From assembly GCF_001704635.1 (NCBI RefSeq), contig NZ_MAXF01000109.1, positions 1-32,613 of the forward strand: DNA of 32,613 bases. The letters run 5' to 3'. Below the pieces are notes generated by a model. That model searched no databases, was not told the DNA's origin, and worked only from the letters and a program-made list of their open reading frames with translations. The stretch is from Streptomyces sparsogenes (GTDB lineage: Bacteria; Actinomycetota; Actinomycetes; Streptomycetales; Streptomycetaceae). This document shows positions 15,310 to 22,249 of this stretch, piece after piece (within the stretch, counting starts at the first letter, position 1; each line of letters starts with the position of its first letter). The translations under genes were made by a program, and so were the position numbers.

Positions 15310-16137
15310 ATGACCGACCCGCTCACCACCGAACTCCTCGATGTGGCCCTGGAGGCCGCCCGCCGGGCAGGAGAGCTGCTCCGCGACGGCCGGCCGGCCG
15401 ACCTGGGCGTGGCCGCCACGAAGACCAGCCCCATCGACGTGGTCACCGAGATGGACCTGGCCGCCGAGAAGCTGATCACGGACTTTCTCGCCGAGCGCCG
15501 CCCGGACGACGGCGTGCTGGGGGAGGAGGGCGCGAGCACCGAGGGCAGCAGCGGGGTGCGCTGGGTGATCGACCCGATCGACGGCACGGTCAACTACCTG
15601 TACGGCCTGCCGTCCTGGGCCGTGAGCATCGCCGCCGAGCGGGACGGCGAGACGGTCGTGGGCGTCGTGACCGCCCCGATGCGCCGCGAGACGTACCACG
15701 CGGTCCTCGGCGGCGGCGCCTACCTCGGCGTGCCCGGAAGGGAGCGGGAGGAGCCCCGGGAGCGGCTGCGCTGCCGCCCCGCGCCCGCGCTGGACCAGGC
15801 GCTCGTCGGCACCGGCTTCGGCTACCGCACCGAGCGGCGCGTCGGCCAGGCCGAGGTGGTGCGCGCGCTGCTGCCCACGGTGCGCGACATCCGGCGCGGC
15901 GGGTCGGCCGCCATCGACCTGTGCGATGTGGCGTGCGGCCGGCTCGACGGCTACTACGAGCGCGGGCTGAACCCGTGGGACTTCGCGGCCGGGGCGCTGA
16001 TAGCCCGCGAGGCGGGCGCGCTGACCGGGGGCCGCCCGGGGATCCCGGCGTCGGGCGAGCTCACCGTCGCCGCGCCTCCCGGCCTCTTCGAGCCGCTCCA
16101 GCGGCTCCTGGACGAGCTGGGCGCCTGGCACGACTGA
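15310..16137 (+). CDS. inositol monophosphatase family protein
   Basis: A 275-residue Mg2+-dependent phosphatase. Motifs are GEEG (71-74, metal Glu), WVIDPIDGTVNYLYGLPSWA (Asp88 and Asp91) and LNPWDFAAGALIAREAGALTGG (third metal Asp). AGELLRDG and DVVTEMDLAAE in the N-terminal helices fit the family. Substrates range from myo-inositol 1-phosphate to histidinol phosphate or nucleotide phosphates and cannot be fixed by sequence. ATG 15310 has AGGAG (15301-15305) 4 nt upstream, downstream of a 164-bp spacer after hemH. The same frame is open all the way through hemH in another phase, which is a high-GC artefact. Confidence 0.92.
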   Translation: MTDPLTTELLDVALEAARRAGELLRDGRPADLGVAATKTSPIDVVTEMDLAAEKLITDFLAERRPDDGVLGEEGASTEGSSGVRWVIDPIDGTVNYLYGLPSWAVSIAAERDGETVVGVVTAPMRRETYHAVLGGGAYLGVPGREREEPRERLRCRPAPALDQALVGTGFGYRTERRVGQAEVVRALLPTVRDIRRGGSAAIDLCDVACGRLDGYYERGLNPWDFAAGALIAREAGALTGGRPGIPASGELTVAAPPGLFEPLQRLLDELGAWHD

Positions 16138-16162
16138 CGGCGGGCGGCGAGAGCGCCCGCCG
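16138..16162 (+). terminator. hairpin directly after the inositol monophosphatase gene
   Basis: A 9-bp perfect stem, CGGCGGGCG with CGCCCGCCG, and a 7-nt loop begin at the base after the stop codon. Confidence 0.6.
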
Positions 16163-16191
16163 AGCCCGGCCCGCGGCGCCCTCTGGACAGA

Positions 16192-16229
16192 GCGGCGCCC
16201 CGGTGCCACAAGGGCAGCCGGGGCGCCGC
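16192..16229. terminator. second hairpin, likely bidirectional terminator
   Basis: GCGGCGCCCCGG (16192-16203) pairs perfectly with CCGGGGCGCCGC (16218-16229), and the loop has an inner TGCC/GGCA stem. It lies between convergent genes. Confidence 0.75.
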
Positions 16230-16262
16230 GGGTCGGTGAGCGCGGGTGCCGGAGGACCGCCG

Positions 16263-16433
16263 TCAGGCGATCGCGCCGACCTCCACGCCGTGCTCGGCGG
16301 CCAGTCGGCGGAGGTCTTCCAGCTCCGACAGCTCGACATCGGCCAGGAAGTCGTCGCCCGTCTCACGGGCGCGGGTGAGGTCGGACTTGGTGGTCTCTAT
16401 ACGCTGCAGAATGCCTGCGGTGAACGCGTCCAT
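16263..16433 (-). CDS. small conserved helical protein, function unknown
   Basis: A 56-residue protein beginning MDAFTAGILQRIETTKSDLT and ending AEHGVEVGAIA. It is charged and almost wholly helical, with likely coiled-coil character (RARETGDDFLADVELSELED). I recall similar short proteins in other Streptomyces but no known function. ATG 16433 has GAGGGG about 6 nt upstream. An in-frame ATG ten codons earlier lacks a ribosome binding site. It lies alone on the minus strand between two terminator-like hairpins and the cutRS promoter region. Confidence 0.75.
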   Translation of the reverse strand: MDAFTAGILQRIETTKSDLTRARETGDDFLADVELSELEDLRRLAAEHGVEVGAIA

Positions 16434-16757
16434 GTGCGCCCCCTCGTCGTGGGTCGGTGGCACGGGGGTGTGCCGACGGGTGGACGATCACGTGCGTGGT
16501 CCCTGCCGATGGCAAAAAGGTTTGCGGGGTGCCACATACAGGGCGTGATCGGGTGTGCAGTCGTCCTCCCCACCCCCCACCAAGCGGAAACCTCCGCCGA
16601 AAAAGAATCTTGAACAGTCCCCTCCGAATCCCCCTTACCGCCGGTTTATGAGACTTCGAGGCAGGATGGAGGCGCCGGGCGCCGACCGAGCCCGGCCGGA
16701 CCGCGCCATCAGGGCACCGAGGCAAGGCCCAGGGCACCGAGGGAAGGACTCACGAAA
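16434..16757. other. divergent intergenic region small protein / cutR
   Basis: There are 324 bp with no gene. It includes a small hairpin GGCAC...GTGCC near 16460-16475, an AT-richer stretch 16595-16655 (AAAAAGAATCTTGAACAG) that could hold the cutR promoter, and a 20-bp tandem duplication at 16711-16750 ending in the cutR ribosome binding site. Confidence 0.5.
16711..16750 (+). repeat. 20-bp tandem duplication at the cutR ribosome binding site
   Basis: Two adjacent 20-bp units (16711-16730 and 16731-16750) agree at 17 positions. Each carries AGGGCACCGAGG or AGGGCACCGAGGG followed by an AAGG core. The second copy supplies the purine-rich GGGAAGGA used by cutR; the first carries a similar GGCAAGG. 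Confidence 0.7.
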
Positions 16758-17411
16758 GTGCGTGTACTCGTCGTCGAGGACGAGCAGCTGCTCGCCGATG
16801 CGGTGGCCACCGGACTGCGCCGGGAGGCCATGGCCGTCGACGTCGTGTACGACGGGGCCGCCGCGCTGGAGCGCATCGCGGTCAACGACTACGACGTGGT
16901 CGTCCTCGACCGCGACCTGCCGCTGGTCCACGGCGACGACGTGTGCCGCAAGCTGGTCGAGCTCGGCATGCCCACCCGCGTCCTGATGCTCACCGCCTCC
17001 GGTGACGTCAGCGACCGCGTCGAGGGCCTTGAGATCGGCGCGGACGACTACCTGCCCAAGCCGTTCGCCTTCAGCGAGCTGATCGCCCGGGTGCGGGCGC
17101 TCGGCCGCCGCACCACCGTCGCCCTGCCGCCCGTCCTGGAGCGCGCCGGGATCAAGCTGGACCCCAACCGCCGCGAGGTGTTCCGGGACGGCCGGGAGGT
17201 GCAGCTGGCGCCCAAGGAGTTCGCGGTGCTCGAGGTCCTCATGCGCAGCGAGGGGGCCGTCGTCTCCGCCGAGCAGCTGCTGGAGAAGGCCTGGGACGAG
17301 AACACCGACCCGTTCACCAACGTGGTCCGGGTCACGGTCATGACGCTGCGCCGCAAGCTCGGCGAGCCCGCGGTGATCGTCACCGTGCCCGGCTCCGGCT
17401 ACCGGATCTGA
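16758..17411 (+). CDS. cutR: response regulator CutR (OmpR/PhoB family)
   Basis: A 217-residue response regulator. The receiver domain (1 to about 115) has the acidic pocket VVEDEQ, phospho-acceptor Asp51 in VVVLDRDLP, MLTASGD (Thr) and YLPKPFAFSEL (Lys). The winged helix-turn-helix output domain (about 125-217) has LAPKEFAVLEVLMRSEGAVVSAEQL and RVTVMTLRRKLG. CutR pairs with the sensor kinase encoded 6 bp downstream. In Streptomyces CutRS was first linked to copper and actinorhodin control, later to secretion or envelope stress. The start is GTG 16758, with GGGAAGGA about 8 nt upstream. Confidence 0.95.
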   Translation: MRVLVVEDEQLLADAVATGLRREAMAVDVVYDGAAALERIAVNDYDVVVLDRDLPLVHGDDVCRKLVELGMPTRVLMLTASGDVSDRVEGLEIGADDYLPKPFAFSELIARVRALGRRTTVALPPVLERAGIKLDPNRREVFRDGREVQLAPKEFAVLEVLMRSEGAVVSAEQLLEKAWDENTDPFTNVVRVTVMTLRRKLGEPAVIVTVPGSGYRI

Positions 17412-17417
17412 CCGGGC

Positions 17418-18656
17418 ATGGCCACGACCCCACTCCCGCCCAGCGCACCGCCCAAGCCCAGCTGGGACCCGCGGCCGCTGTCGAGCCCGCGGCCCTGGCT
17501 GCGCCCCACCATCCGGATACGGCTCACCCTGCTGTACGGCGGGATGTTCCTGATCGCCGGCGTGGTACTGCTGACGATCATCTACCTGCTGGCGGCGGAC
17601 GTCCTGCAGGGGAGCAGCAAGCTCCCTTTCCAGATCATCAAGATGGACTACACCCTCACCGACCGCACCTGTGATCTGCCCAGCCAGGGCAGCACCACGC
17701 TGTTCAACGAGGCGGTGACGCGGTGCATGAACCACCAGCGCTCCCTCGCCCTGGACGCGCTGCTGCGCCGGTCGCTGCTGGCGCTGCTGGGCCTGGCCGT
17801 GCTGGCCTTCGCGTTCGGCTACGCCATGGCCGGGCGGGTGCTCTCGCCGCTGGGCCGGATCACCCGCACCGCGCGCCAGGTCGCGGGCTCGGACCTGTCG
17901 CGCCGGATCGAGCTGGACGGCCCGGACGACGAGCTGAAGGAGCTGGCCGACACCTTCGACGAGATGCTGGAGCGCCTGGACCGCGCGTTCACCGCCCAGC
18001 AGCGGTTCGTCGCCAACGCCTCGCACGAGCTGCGCACCCCGCTGGCGATCAACCGCACGCTGCTGGAGGTGCAGCTCTCCGACCCGCAGGCGTCCCCCGA
18101 GCTGGCCCAGCTGGGCAAGACGCTGCTGGCCACCAACGAGCGCAGCGAGCAGCTGGTGGAGGGCCTGCTGCTGCTCGCCCGCAGCGACAACGAGATCGTC
18201 GACCGCAAGCCCGTGGACCTCGCCGAGGTCGCCTCCCAGGCGCTGGAGCAGGTGCGTACGGAGGCGCAGGACAAGGGCGTGACGGTGCGGGGGGTGCGCG
18301 CGCCCGTGGTGGTCCAGGGCAACGGTGTGCTGCTGGAGCGGATCGCGCTGAACCTCATCCAGAACGCGGTGCGGTACAACATCTCCGAGGACGGCTGGGT
18401 CGACGTGACCACCGAGGCGCGGGAGGGGCAGGCGGTGCTGGTGGTGTCGAATACCGGCCCCGTGGTCCCGGCGTACGAGCTGGACAACATCTTCGAGCCC
18501 TTCCGCAGGCTGCGCACCGAGCGCACGGGTAGCGACAAGGGCGTCGGCCTCGGCCTGTCGATCGCCCGCTCGGTGGCCCGCGCCCACGGCGGCCGGATCA
18601 CCGCGGAGCCGCGGGAGGGCGGAGGCCTGGTCATGCGCGTGGTCCTGCCGCTCTGA
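17418..18656 (+). CDS. cutS: sensor histidine kinase CutS
   Basis: A 412-residue membrane kinase. A Pro-rich cytoplasmic tail (1-30) is followed by TM1 (about 35-60, LTLLYGGMFLIAGVVLLTII), a short outer loop (about 61-117) and TM2 (about 119-137). Next come a HAMP domain (GRVLSPLGRITRTARQVAGS), the H-box FVANASHELRTPLA with His203, the N-box NLIQNAVRYN and the G-boxes (VSNTGP, GVGLGLSIARS). The outer loop carries exactly two cysteines, Cys85 (RTCDL) and Cys103 (TRCMN). These match the paired extracytoplasmic cysteines that I recall being proposed as the redox or disulfide sensor of CutS. It forms an operon with cutR. Confidence 0.95.
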   Translation: MATTPLPPSAPPKPSWDPRPLSSPRPWLRPTIRIRLTLLYGGMFLIAGVVLLTIIYLLAADVLQGSSKLPFQIIKMDYTLTDRTCDLPSQGSTTLFNEAVTRCMNHQRSLALDALLRRSLLALLGLAVLAFAFGYAMAGRVLSPLGRITRTARQVAGSDLSRRIELDGPDDELKELADTFDEMLERLDRAFTAQQRFVANASHELRTPLAINRTLLEVQLSDPQASPELAQLGKTLLATNERSEQLVEGLLLLARSDNEIVDRKPVDLAEVASQALEQVRTEAQDKGVTVRGVRAPVVVQGNGVLLERIALNLIQNAVRYNISEDGWVDVTTEAREGQAVLVVSNTGPVVPAYELDNIFEPFRRLRTERTGSDKGVGLGLSIARSVARAHGGRITAEPREGGGLVMRVVLPL

Positions 18657-18695
18657 GGTCCGGCGGAACCGGCGCTCCGAGGTTCGGCGGAACCG
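18655..18695. repeat. 17-bp direct repeat, each a near-palindrome, after cutS
   Basis: GAGGTCCGGCGGAACCG (18655-18671, starting in the cutS stop codon) and GAGGTTCGGCGGAACCG (18679-18695) differ at one base and are 24 bp apart. The second contains the perfect inverted repeat GGTTC-GGCG-GAACC. Confidence 0.7.
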
Positions 18696-19095
18696 CTGGA
18701 GAAGATCCGTGACACCATCGCGCGCTTGTTCGCTTTGGGAGGAATTTTGGCGATCCGACCCCCGCCTGTATCCTGTGTGATCGATCACATGGGCGAATTT
18801 CAAGCCATATACGCACTGTGATCGTCGCGACTGGCGGAAGGCCGGGAAAGTCCGGGTTTCCGGGGGTCGTGATCACGGGAAGTACACGTGAGGGCGCATG
18901 TGCGTGCGACTTCCGGACCGTGTACGGTCCCGATCGCCATCCAAGCCGATCACCTCTTCAGGGGTGCGGTTGGGTGTCGATTGAGTAACAGACCTTGATG
19001 TGAGGCAAAATCTCCGCCTCGGGTCGGGCACAAGTCCGGCCTCTCACGCGTTACGTGCGCTGAGACACCACAGACACCCAGAGGGGGAGAGCGAC
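18657..19095. other. regulatory region upstream of the DUF4193 gene
   Basis: There are 439 bp without a gene, less GC-rich than its neighbours and rich in palindromes: TGTGATCGATCACA (18776-18789), CGTGATCACG (18868-18877) and GGACCGTGTACGGTCC (18915-18930). A further TGTGATCG lies at 18817-18824. This suggests a promoter under control by one or more dimeric regulators. I see no tRNA or small ORF. Confidence 0.6.
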
Positions 19096-19398
19096 ATGGC
19101 AACGGATTACGACACCCCACGCAAGACCGATGACGACGTCAACGAGGACAGCATCGAGGAGCTGAAGGCCCGGCGGAACGACAAGTCCGCGTCGACGGTC
19201 GACGTGGACGAGTTCGAGCAGGCCGAGGGCCTGGAGCTGCCCGGCGCGGACCTCTCCAACGAGGAGCTGTCCGTGCGGGTGCTGCCCCGCCAGGCCGACG
19301 AGTTCACCTGCATGAGCTGCTTCCTCGTGCACCACCGCAGTCAGCTGGCCACCGAGACCAAGAACGGCCAGCCGATCTGCCGCGACTGCGCGGCGTAA
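19096..19398 (+). CDS. DUF4193 family Zn-ribbon protein
   Basis: A 100-residue acidic protein. The first 75 residues are charged and probably flexible (DYDTPRKTDDDVNEDSIEEL). The C-terminal part has a treble-clef or zinc-ribbon motif, FTCMSCFLVHHRSQLA with a second CRDC pair at the very end, so four cysteines can bind one Zn. The family is widespread in actinobacteria, and its function is unknown to me. ATG 19096 follows GAGGGGGAGA (19081-19090) at good spacing. The long palindrome-rich upstream region suggests strong, regulated expression. Confidence 0.9.
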   Translation: MATDYDTPRKTDDDVNEDSIEELKARRNDKSASTVDVDEFEQAEGLELPGADLSNEELSVRVLPRQADEFTCMSCFLVHHRSQLATETKNGQPICRDCAA

Positions 19399-19412
19399 GC
19401 CGCGGGTCCGGC

Positions 19413-20120
19413 GTGGAAGCGGAGCACGGCGACGTGACCGACGCGCACGTCGAGCGAGGCCGGATGGCCTCGCTCGCGGCCGCTGTCGGCCGGAGCGCAC
19501 GCAAGGGCGGCGAGCGCGCGAGAGCGGGGGTCCACGCGGTCGCCGATCGGATCGTCGCGAACGCTCCGCGGATCCCGGTCCGCGACCTCGCCGCGCTGCG
19601 CGAGCAGTTCCCCGGGCTCGGCCCGGAGGAGATCGCGGACAAACTGGTGGCCGGTGCCGCGAACGGCACCTCCACCGTGGGCGCGGGCGTCGGCGCCGCG
19701 GCGATGCTGCCGGCCCCGCCCGCCATGCCCACCGAGCTGGCCGCCGAGATCATCGGGGTCGCCTCGATAGAGATCAAGCTCATCGCCGAGCTGCATGAGG
19801 TCTACGGGGTGCGCGCGCCCGGCACCGTCCGCCAGCGCGCGATCGCCTACCTCGGGGCGTGGGCCCAGGAGCGCGGCATCGACGCCGCCGTCCCGGCGAC
19901 TGTGAACACCGCGCTCGGCGTCCAGATGAAGCGCGAGCTGCGCCAACAGGTCCTCAAGCGCAGCTTCCGCAATCTGCCGTCCCTCGCGCCCTTCATGATC
20001 GGCGCGGCCGTGGGCGCGGCGCTGAACCGGCGCGACACCCACAAGCTCGCCCGGAAGATCCGCAAGGACCTGCGCGCCCGCCAGGTGCCCTGGGGCGCGC
20101 TCCCGCCGCTGCAGGCCTAG
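19413..20120 (+). CDS. hypothetical actinobacterial protein
   Basis: A 235-residue protein I cannot assign firmly. The N-terminus is basic and helical (SARKGGERARAGVHAVADRI). A central segment (about 85-127) is glycine- and alanine-rich and hydrophobic (VGAGVGAAAMLPAPPAMPTE, then LAAEIIGVASIEIKLIAEL). A later hydrophobic turn, LAPFMIGAAVGAALNRRDTH, precedes a basic tail. The pattern vaguely recalls EcsC-like proteins, and membrane association is possible. GTG 19413 lies 14 bp after the DUF4193 stop without a good ribosome binding site. ATG 19464, with GAGG 4 nt upstream, is an alternative start. The short spacing suggests cotranscription with the DUF4193 gene. Confidence 0.75.
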   Translation: MEAEHGDVTDAHVERGRMASLAAAVGRSARKGGERARAGVHAVADRIVANAPRIPVRDLAALREQFPGLGPEEIADKLVAGAANGTSTVGAGVGAAAMLPAPPAMPTELAAEIIGVASIEIKLIAELHEVYGVRAPGTVRQRAIAYLGAWAQERGIDAAVPATVNTALGVQMKRELRQQVLKRSFRNLPSLAPFMIGAAVGAALNRRDTHKLARKIRKDLRARQVPWGALPPLQA

Positions 20121-20164
20121 CCCAGGAATATCAGCCTGCCCCGGACTTGCCGGCCTGTCCCGGC

Positions 20165-20611
20165 CTACTGGGCCCGTACGGCCCCGAGCGCGGCGGCCAG
20201 CGCCTCGGGATCGCGGGTCGAGAGATAGACGTACGGCGTCGGGTCCTCGGGGTCGGTGACCTCCACCCGCAGCGCCGTCGGGATGTAGCTGCGCAGCAGC
20301 ATGAACGCCCGCGGATCGGCCTTGTAGGTGCGCCAGGCGGCCGCCTCGTCACGGTCCAGCACATGGGCCGTCCCCAGCGCCGACACGGGGATCTTCGCCT
20401 CGCCGGCGACCAGCGAGCCCGCGACCACCCGGACCCGCACCGAGCCGTAGGCGCTCACCACGACGGCCGCGGCCGCCGCCCCGCCGATCAGGCCCCCGAG
20501 CATCGGCAGCGTCCCGAAGGGCAGCAGGATCAGCGCCGTCGCGACCCCGACCAGAAAAGCGATGAACCACCATGAACGGGGTGCGGTCAGGCGTTCTTCG
20601 TAAGGCTGCAT
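20165..20611 (-). CDS. DUF3093 family membrane protein
   Basis: A 148-residue protein with two adjacent membrane helices near the N-terminus (WWFIAFLVGVATALILLPFG and MLGGLIGGAAAAAVVVSAYG). A cytoplasmic beta-rich domain follows with GEAKIPVSALGTAHVLDRDE and YVYLSTRDPEALAAAL. This is the DUF3093 family, usually found next to dut in actinobacteria as here; its role is unknown. ATG 20611 has no ribosome binding site, but AAGCTT lies exactly 6 nt upstream (20618-20623), so a leaderless transcript is possible. It is divergent from dut. Confidence 0.87.
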   Translation of the reverse strand: MQPYEERLTAPRSWWFIAFLVGVATALILLPFGTLPMLGGLIGGAAAAAVVVSAYGSVRVRVVAGSLVAGEAKIPVSALGTAHVLDRDEAAAWRTYKADPRAFMLLRSYIPTALRVEVTDPEDPTPYVYLSTRDPEALAAALGAVRAQ

Positions 20612-20710
20612 GGGCTCAAGCTTGGCATGGCCGCCGAACGGCGCCTCGCGCGCGGGTAAGGTCAGCCGTTGCGAGAAACGAACGCGATGGTGAAGACGAA
20701 GGGGCAAGGC

Positions 20711-21226
20711 GTGACCGTGACGCCCGTAGATGTGTTGATCCGCAGGGTGGATCCCGAGGTGCCGATCCCCGCGTACGCCCACCCCGGCGACGCCGGTGCC
20801 GACCTCGTCACCACACAGGCGGCGGAGCTCGCCCCCGGAGAGCGCGCGGTGCTGCCGACCGGAGTGTCTATCGCGCTCCCCGACGGGTATGCCGCCTTCG
20901 TGCATCCGAGGTCCGGACTCGCCGCCCGCTGCGGAGTCGCCATGGTGAATGCCCCCGGGACCATCGATGCCGGGTACCGTGGAGAAATCAAGGTGATCGT
21001 GGTCAACCTGGACCCGCGCGAGACCGTGCGGTTCGAGCGCATGGACCGGGTCGCCCAACTGATCGTCCAGCAGGTCGAGAAGGTGCGCTTCCACGAGGTG
21101 GCGGAGCTTCCCGGTTCGGCGCGGGCCGACGGGGGCTTCGGGTCCACCGGCGGCCATGCCGCCGTGGACGGTTCAACGGGTGGGAATGGATACGCTTCGG
21201 TCGGTTCCGACCGGGAAGGACGATGA
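20711..21226 (+). CDS. dut: dUTP diphosphatase (dUTPase)
   Basis: A 171-residue trimeric-type dUTPase, which hydrolyses dUTP to dUMP and PPi and keeps uracil out of DNA. All five motifs are present in order: HPGDAGADLV (I), HPRSGLA (II), GTIDAGYRGEIKV (III), RMDRVAQLIV (IV) and GGFGSTGG (V). About 24 residues extend beyond motif V. GTG 20711 is chosen because GAAGGGG (20698-20704) is 6 nt upstream. ATG 20687 and TTG 20669 are in frame; TAAGGT (20657-20662) 6 nt before the TTG looks like the -10 element, giving a leader of about 42 nt to the GTG. The DUF3710 gene follows after one base. Confidence 0.95.
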   Translation: MTVTPVDVLIRRVDPEVPIPAYAHPGDAGADLVTTQAAELAPGERAVLPTGVSIALPDGYAAFVHPRSGLAARCGVAMVNAPGTIDAGYRGEIKVIVVNLDPRETVRFERMDRVAQLIVQQVEKVRFHEVAELPGSARADGGFGSTGGHAAVDGSTGGNGYASVGSDREGR

Positions 21227-21227
21227 C

Positions 21228-22016
21228 GTGTTCGGACGTCGCCGCAAGCGCAAGGAGGACGTCGAGCCGCTCGACGTGGCCTCCGACGAGTTGGCCGAAA
21301 ACGCCGAGAACGCCGAGGACGCGGACGCCGCGGACTCCGAACCGGACGCCGTCGCCGAAAGGGTGAGCCTGCCCCCGGCGCCGCGCCCCGACGGGCCGTG
21401 GGACGTATCCGAGGTGCGCGAGCCCGGCGAGGGCCGGGTGGACCTGGGCGGCCTGTTCGTGCCCGGTGTGGAGGGCATGGAGCTGCGGGTGGAGGTCGCG
21501 GGCGACGCGATCGTCGCCGCGACCGTGGTCCTGCGGGACAGCGCCGTTCAGCTCCAGGCGTTCGCCGCCCCCAAGAAGGAAGGCATCTGGGCCGAGGTGC
21601 GCGACGAGATCGCCACCGGCATCACCCAGCAGGGCGGGGTCGTCGACGAGGTCGAGGGGCCGCTCGGCTGGGAGCTGCGCGCCCAGGTGCCGGTGCAGCT
21701 GCCGGACGGCAAGAACGGCGTGCAGGTCGTCCGCTTCGTCGGCGTGGACGGCCCGCGCTGGTTCCTGCGCGGTGTGATCTCCGGCCAGGGCGCGGTGCAG
21801 CCCGAGACGGGCAGCCTGCTGGAGGCGATCTTCCGGGACACGGTCGTGGTGCGCGGCGAGGGCCCGATGGCCCCGCGCGACCCGATCGTCCTGAAGCTGC
21901 CGGAGGACGCGCAGATGGTGCCCGACGGGGTGCAGCAGGAGGAGGCGCAGGGCTCGCGGTTCGCGGGCGGCGCCGACCGGCTGCAGCGCGGGCCGGAGAT
22001 CAGCGAGGTGCGCTGA
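21228..22016 (+). CDS. DUF3710 family protein
   Basis: A 262-residue soluble protein that I recognise as DUF3710. The N-terminus is very basic (MFGRRRKRKEDVE), then strongly acidic (AENAENAEDADAADSEPDA). The conserved body runs from GPWDVSEVREPG and VDLGGLFVPGVEGMELRVEV to EGPLGWELRAQVP and GVDGPRWFLRGVISG. Its function is unknown. GTG 21228 lies 2 nt after the dut stop codon, with GGAAGGA (21214-21220) 7 nt upstream, so dut and this gene are cotranscribed. A strong terminator follows 47 bp after the stop. Confidence 0.88.
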   Translation: MFGRRRKRKEDVEPLDVASDELAENAENAEDADAADSEPDAVAERVSLPPAPRPDGPWDVSEVREPGEGRVDLGGLFVPGVEGMELRVEVAGDAIVAATVVLRDSAVQLQAFAAPKKEGIWAEVRDEIATGITQQGGVVDEVEGPLGWELRAQVPVQLPDGKNGVQVVRFVGVDGPRWFLRGVISGQGAVQPETGSLLEAIFRDTVVVRGEGPMAPRDPIVLKLPEDAQMVPDGVQQEEAQGSRFAGGADRLQRGPEISEVR

Positions 22017-22063
22017 GCGCCCGCCGCGCCCACCTGTCGCCGTCCGAGCCACAAGACATCCCT

Positions 22064-22104
22064 CAGGGGCCCGGGAGCCTGGCTCCCGGGCCCCTGGAGT
22101 TTTT
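22064..22104 (+). terminator. Rho-independent terminator after the DUF3710 gene
   Basis: A perfect 15-bp stem (22064-22078 with 22082-22096) has loop CTG and is followed by GAGTTTTT. It closes the dut operon. Confidence 0.9.
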
Positions 22105-22249
22105 CGCGGGACAGTTTTTCCCGGGACTCGTTGAACACAGCCGTCACCCCACCCGTACTGAGGGGCGCGAGACCTTGCGCGACCCGGAGCAGGGGCAGGA
22201 CGGGCGCGACCAGTAGACCGTGCTGTTTGTGACCTCACGAGGTGATCAG

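Noticed and set aside
18776..18789. TGTGATCGATCACA as a Crp site
   Set aside because: Half sites match TGTGA/TCACA but the spacer is 4 bp instead of 6. It is reported only as a palindrome of unknown partner.
16635..18803. 722-codon open frame on the minus strand opposite cutRS
   Set aside because: Composition is that of an antisense shadow. CutR and CutS are unmistakable on the other strand.
20669..20710. TTG 20669 as a leaderless start of dut
   Set aside because: TAAGGT lies 6 nt upstream, but leaderless TTG starts are poor, and GTG 20711 has a good ribosome binding site just before the conserved region. The hexamer is kept as a probable -10 element.
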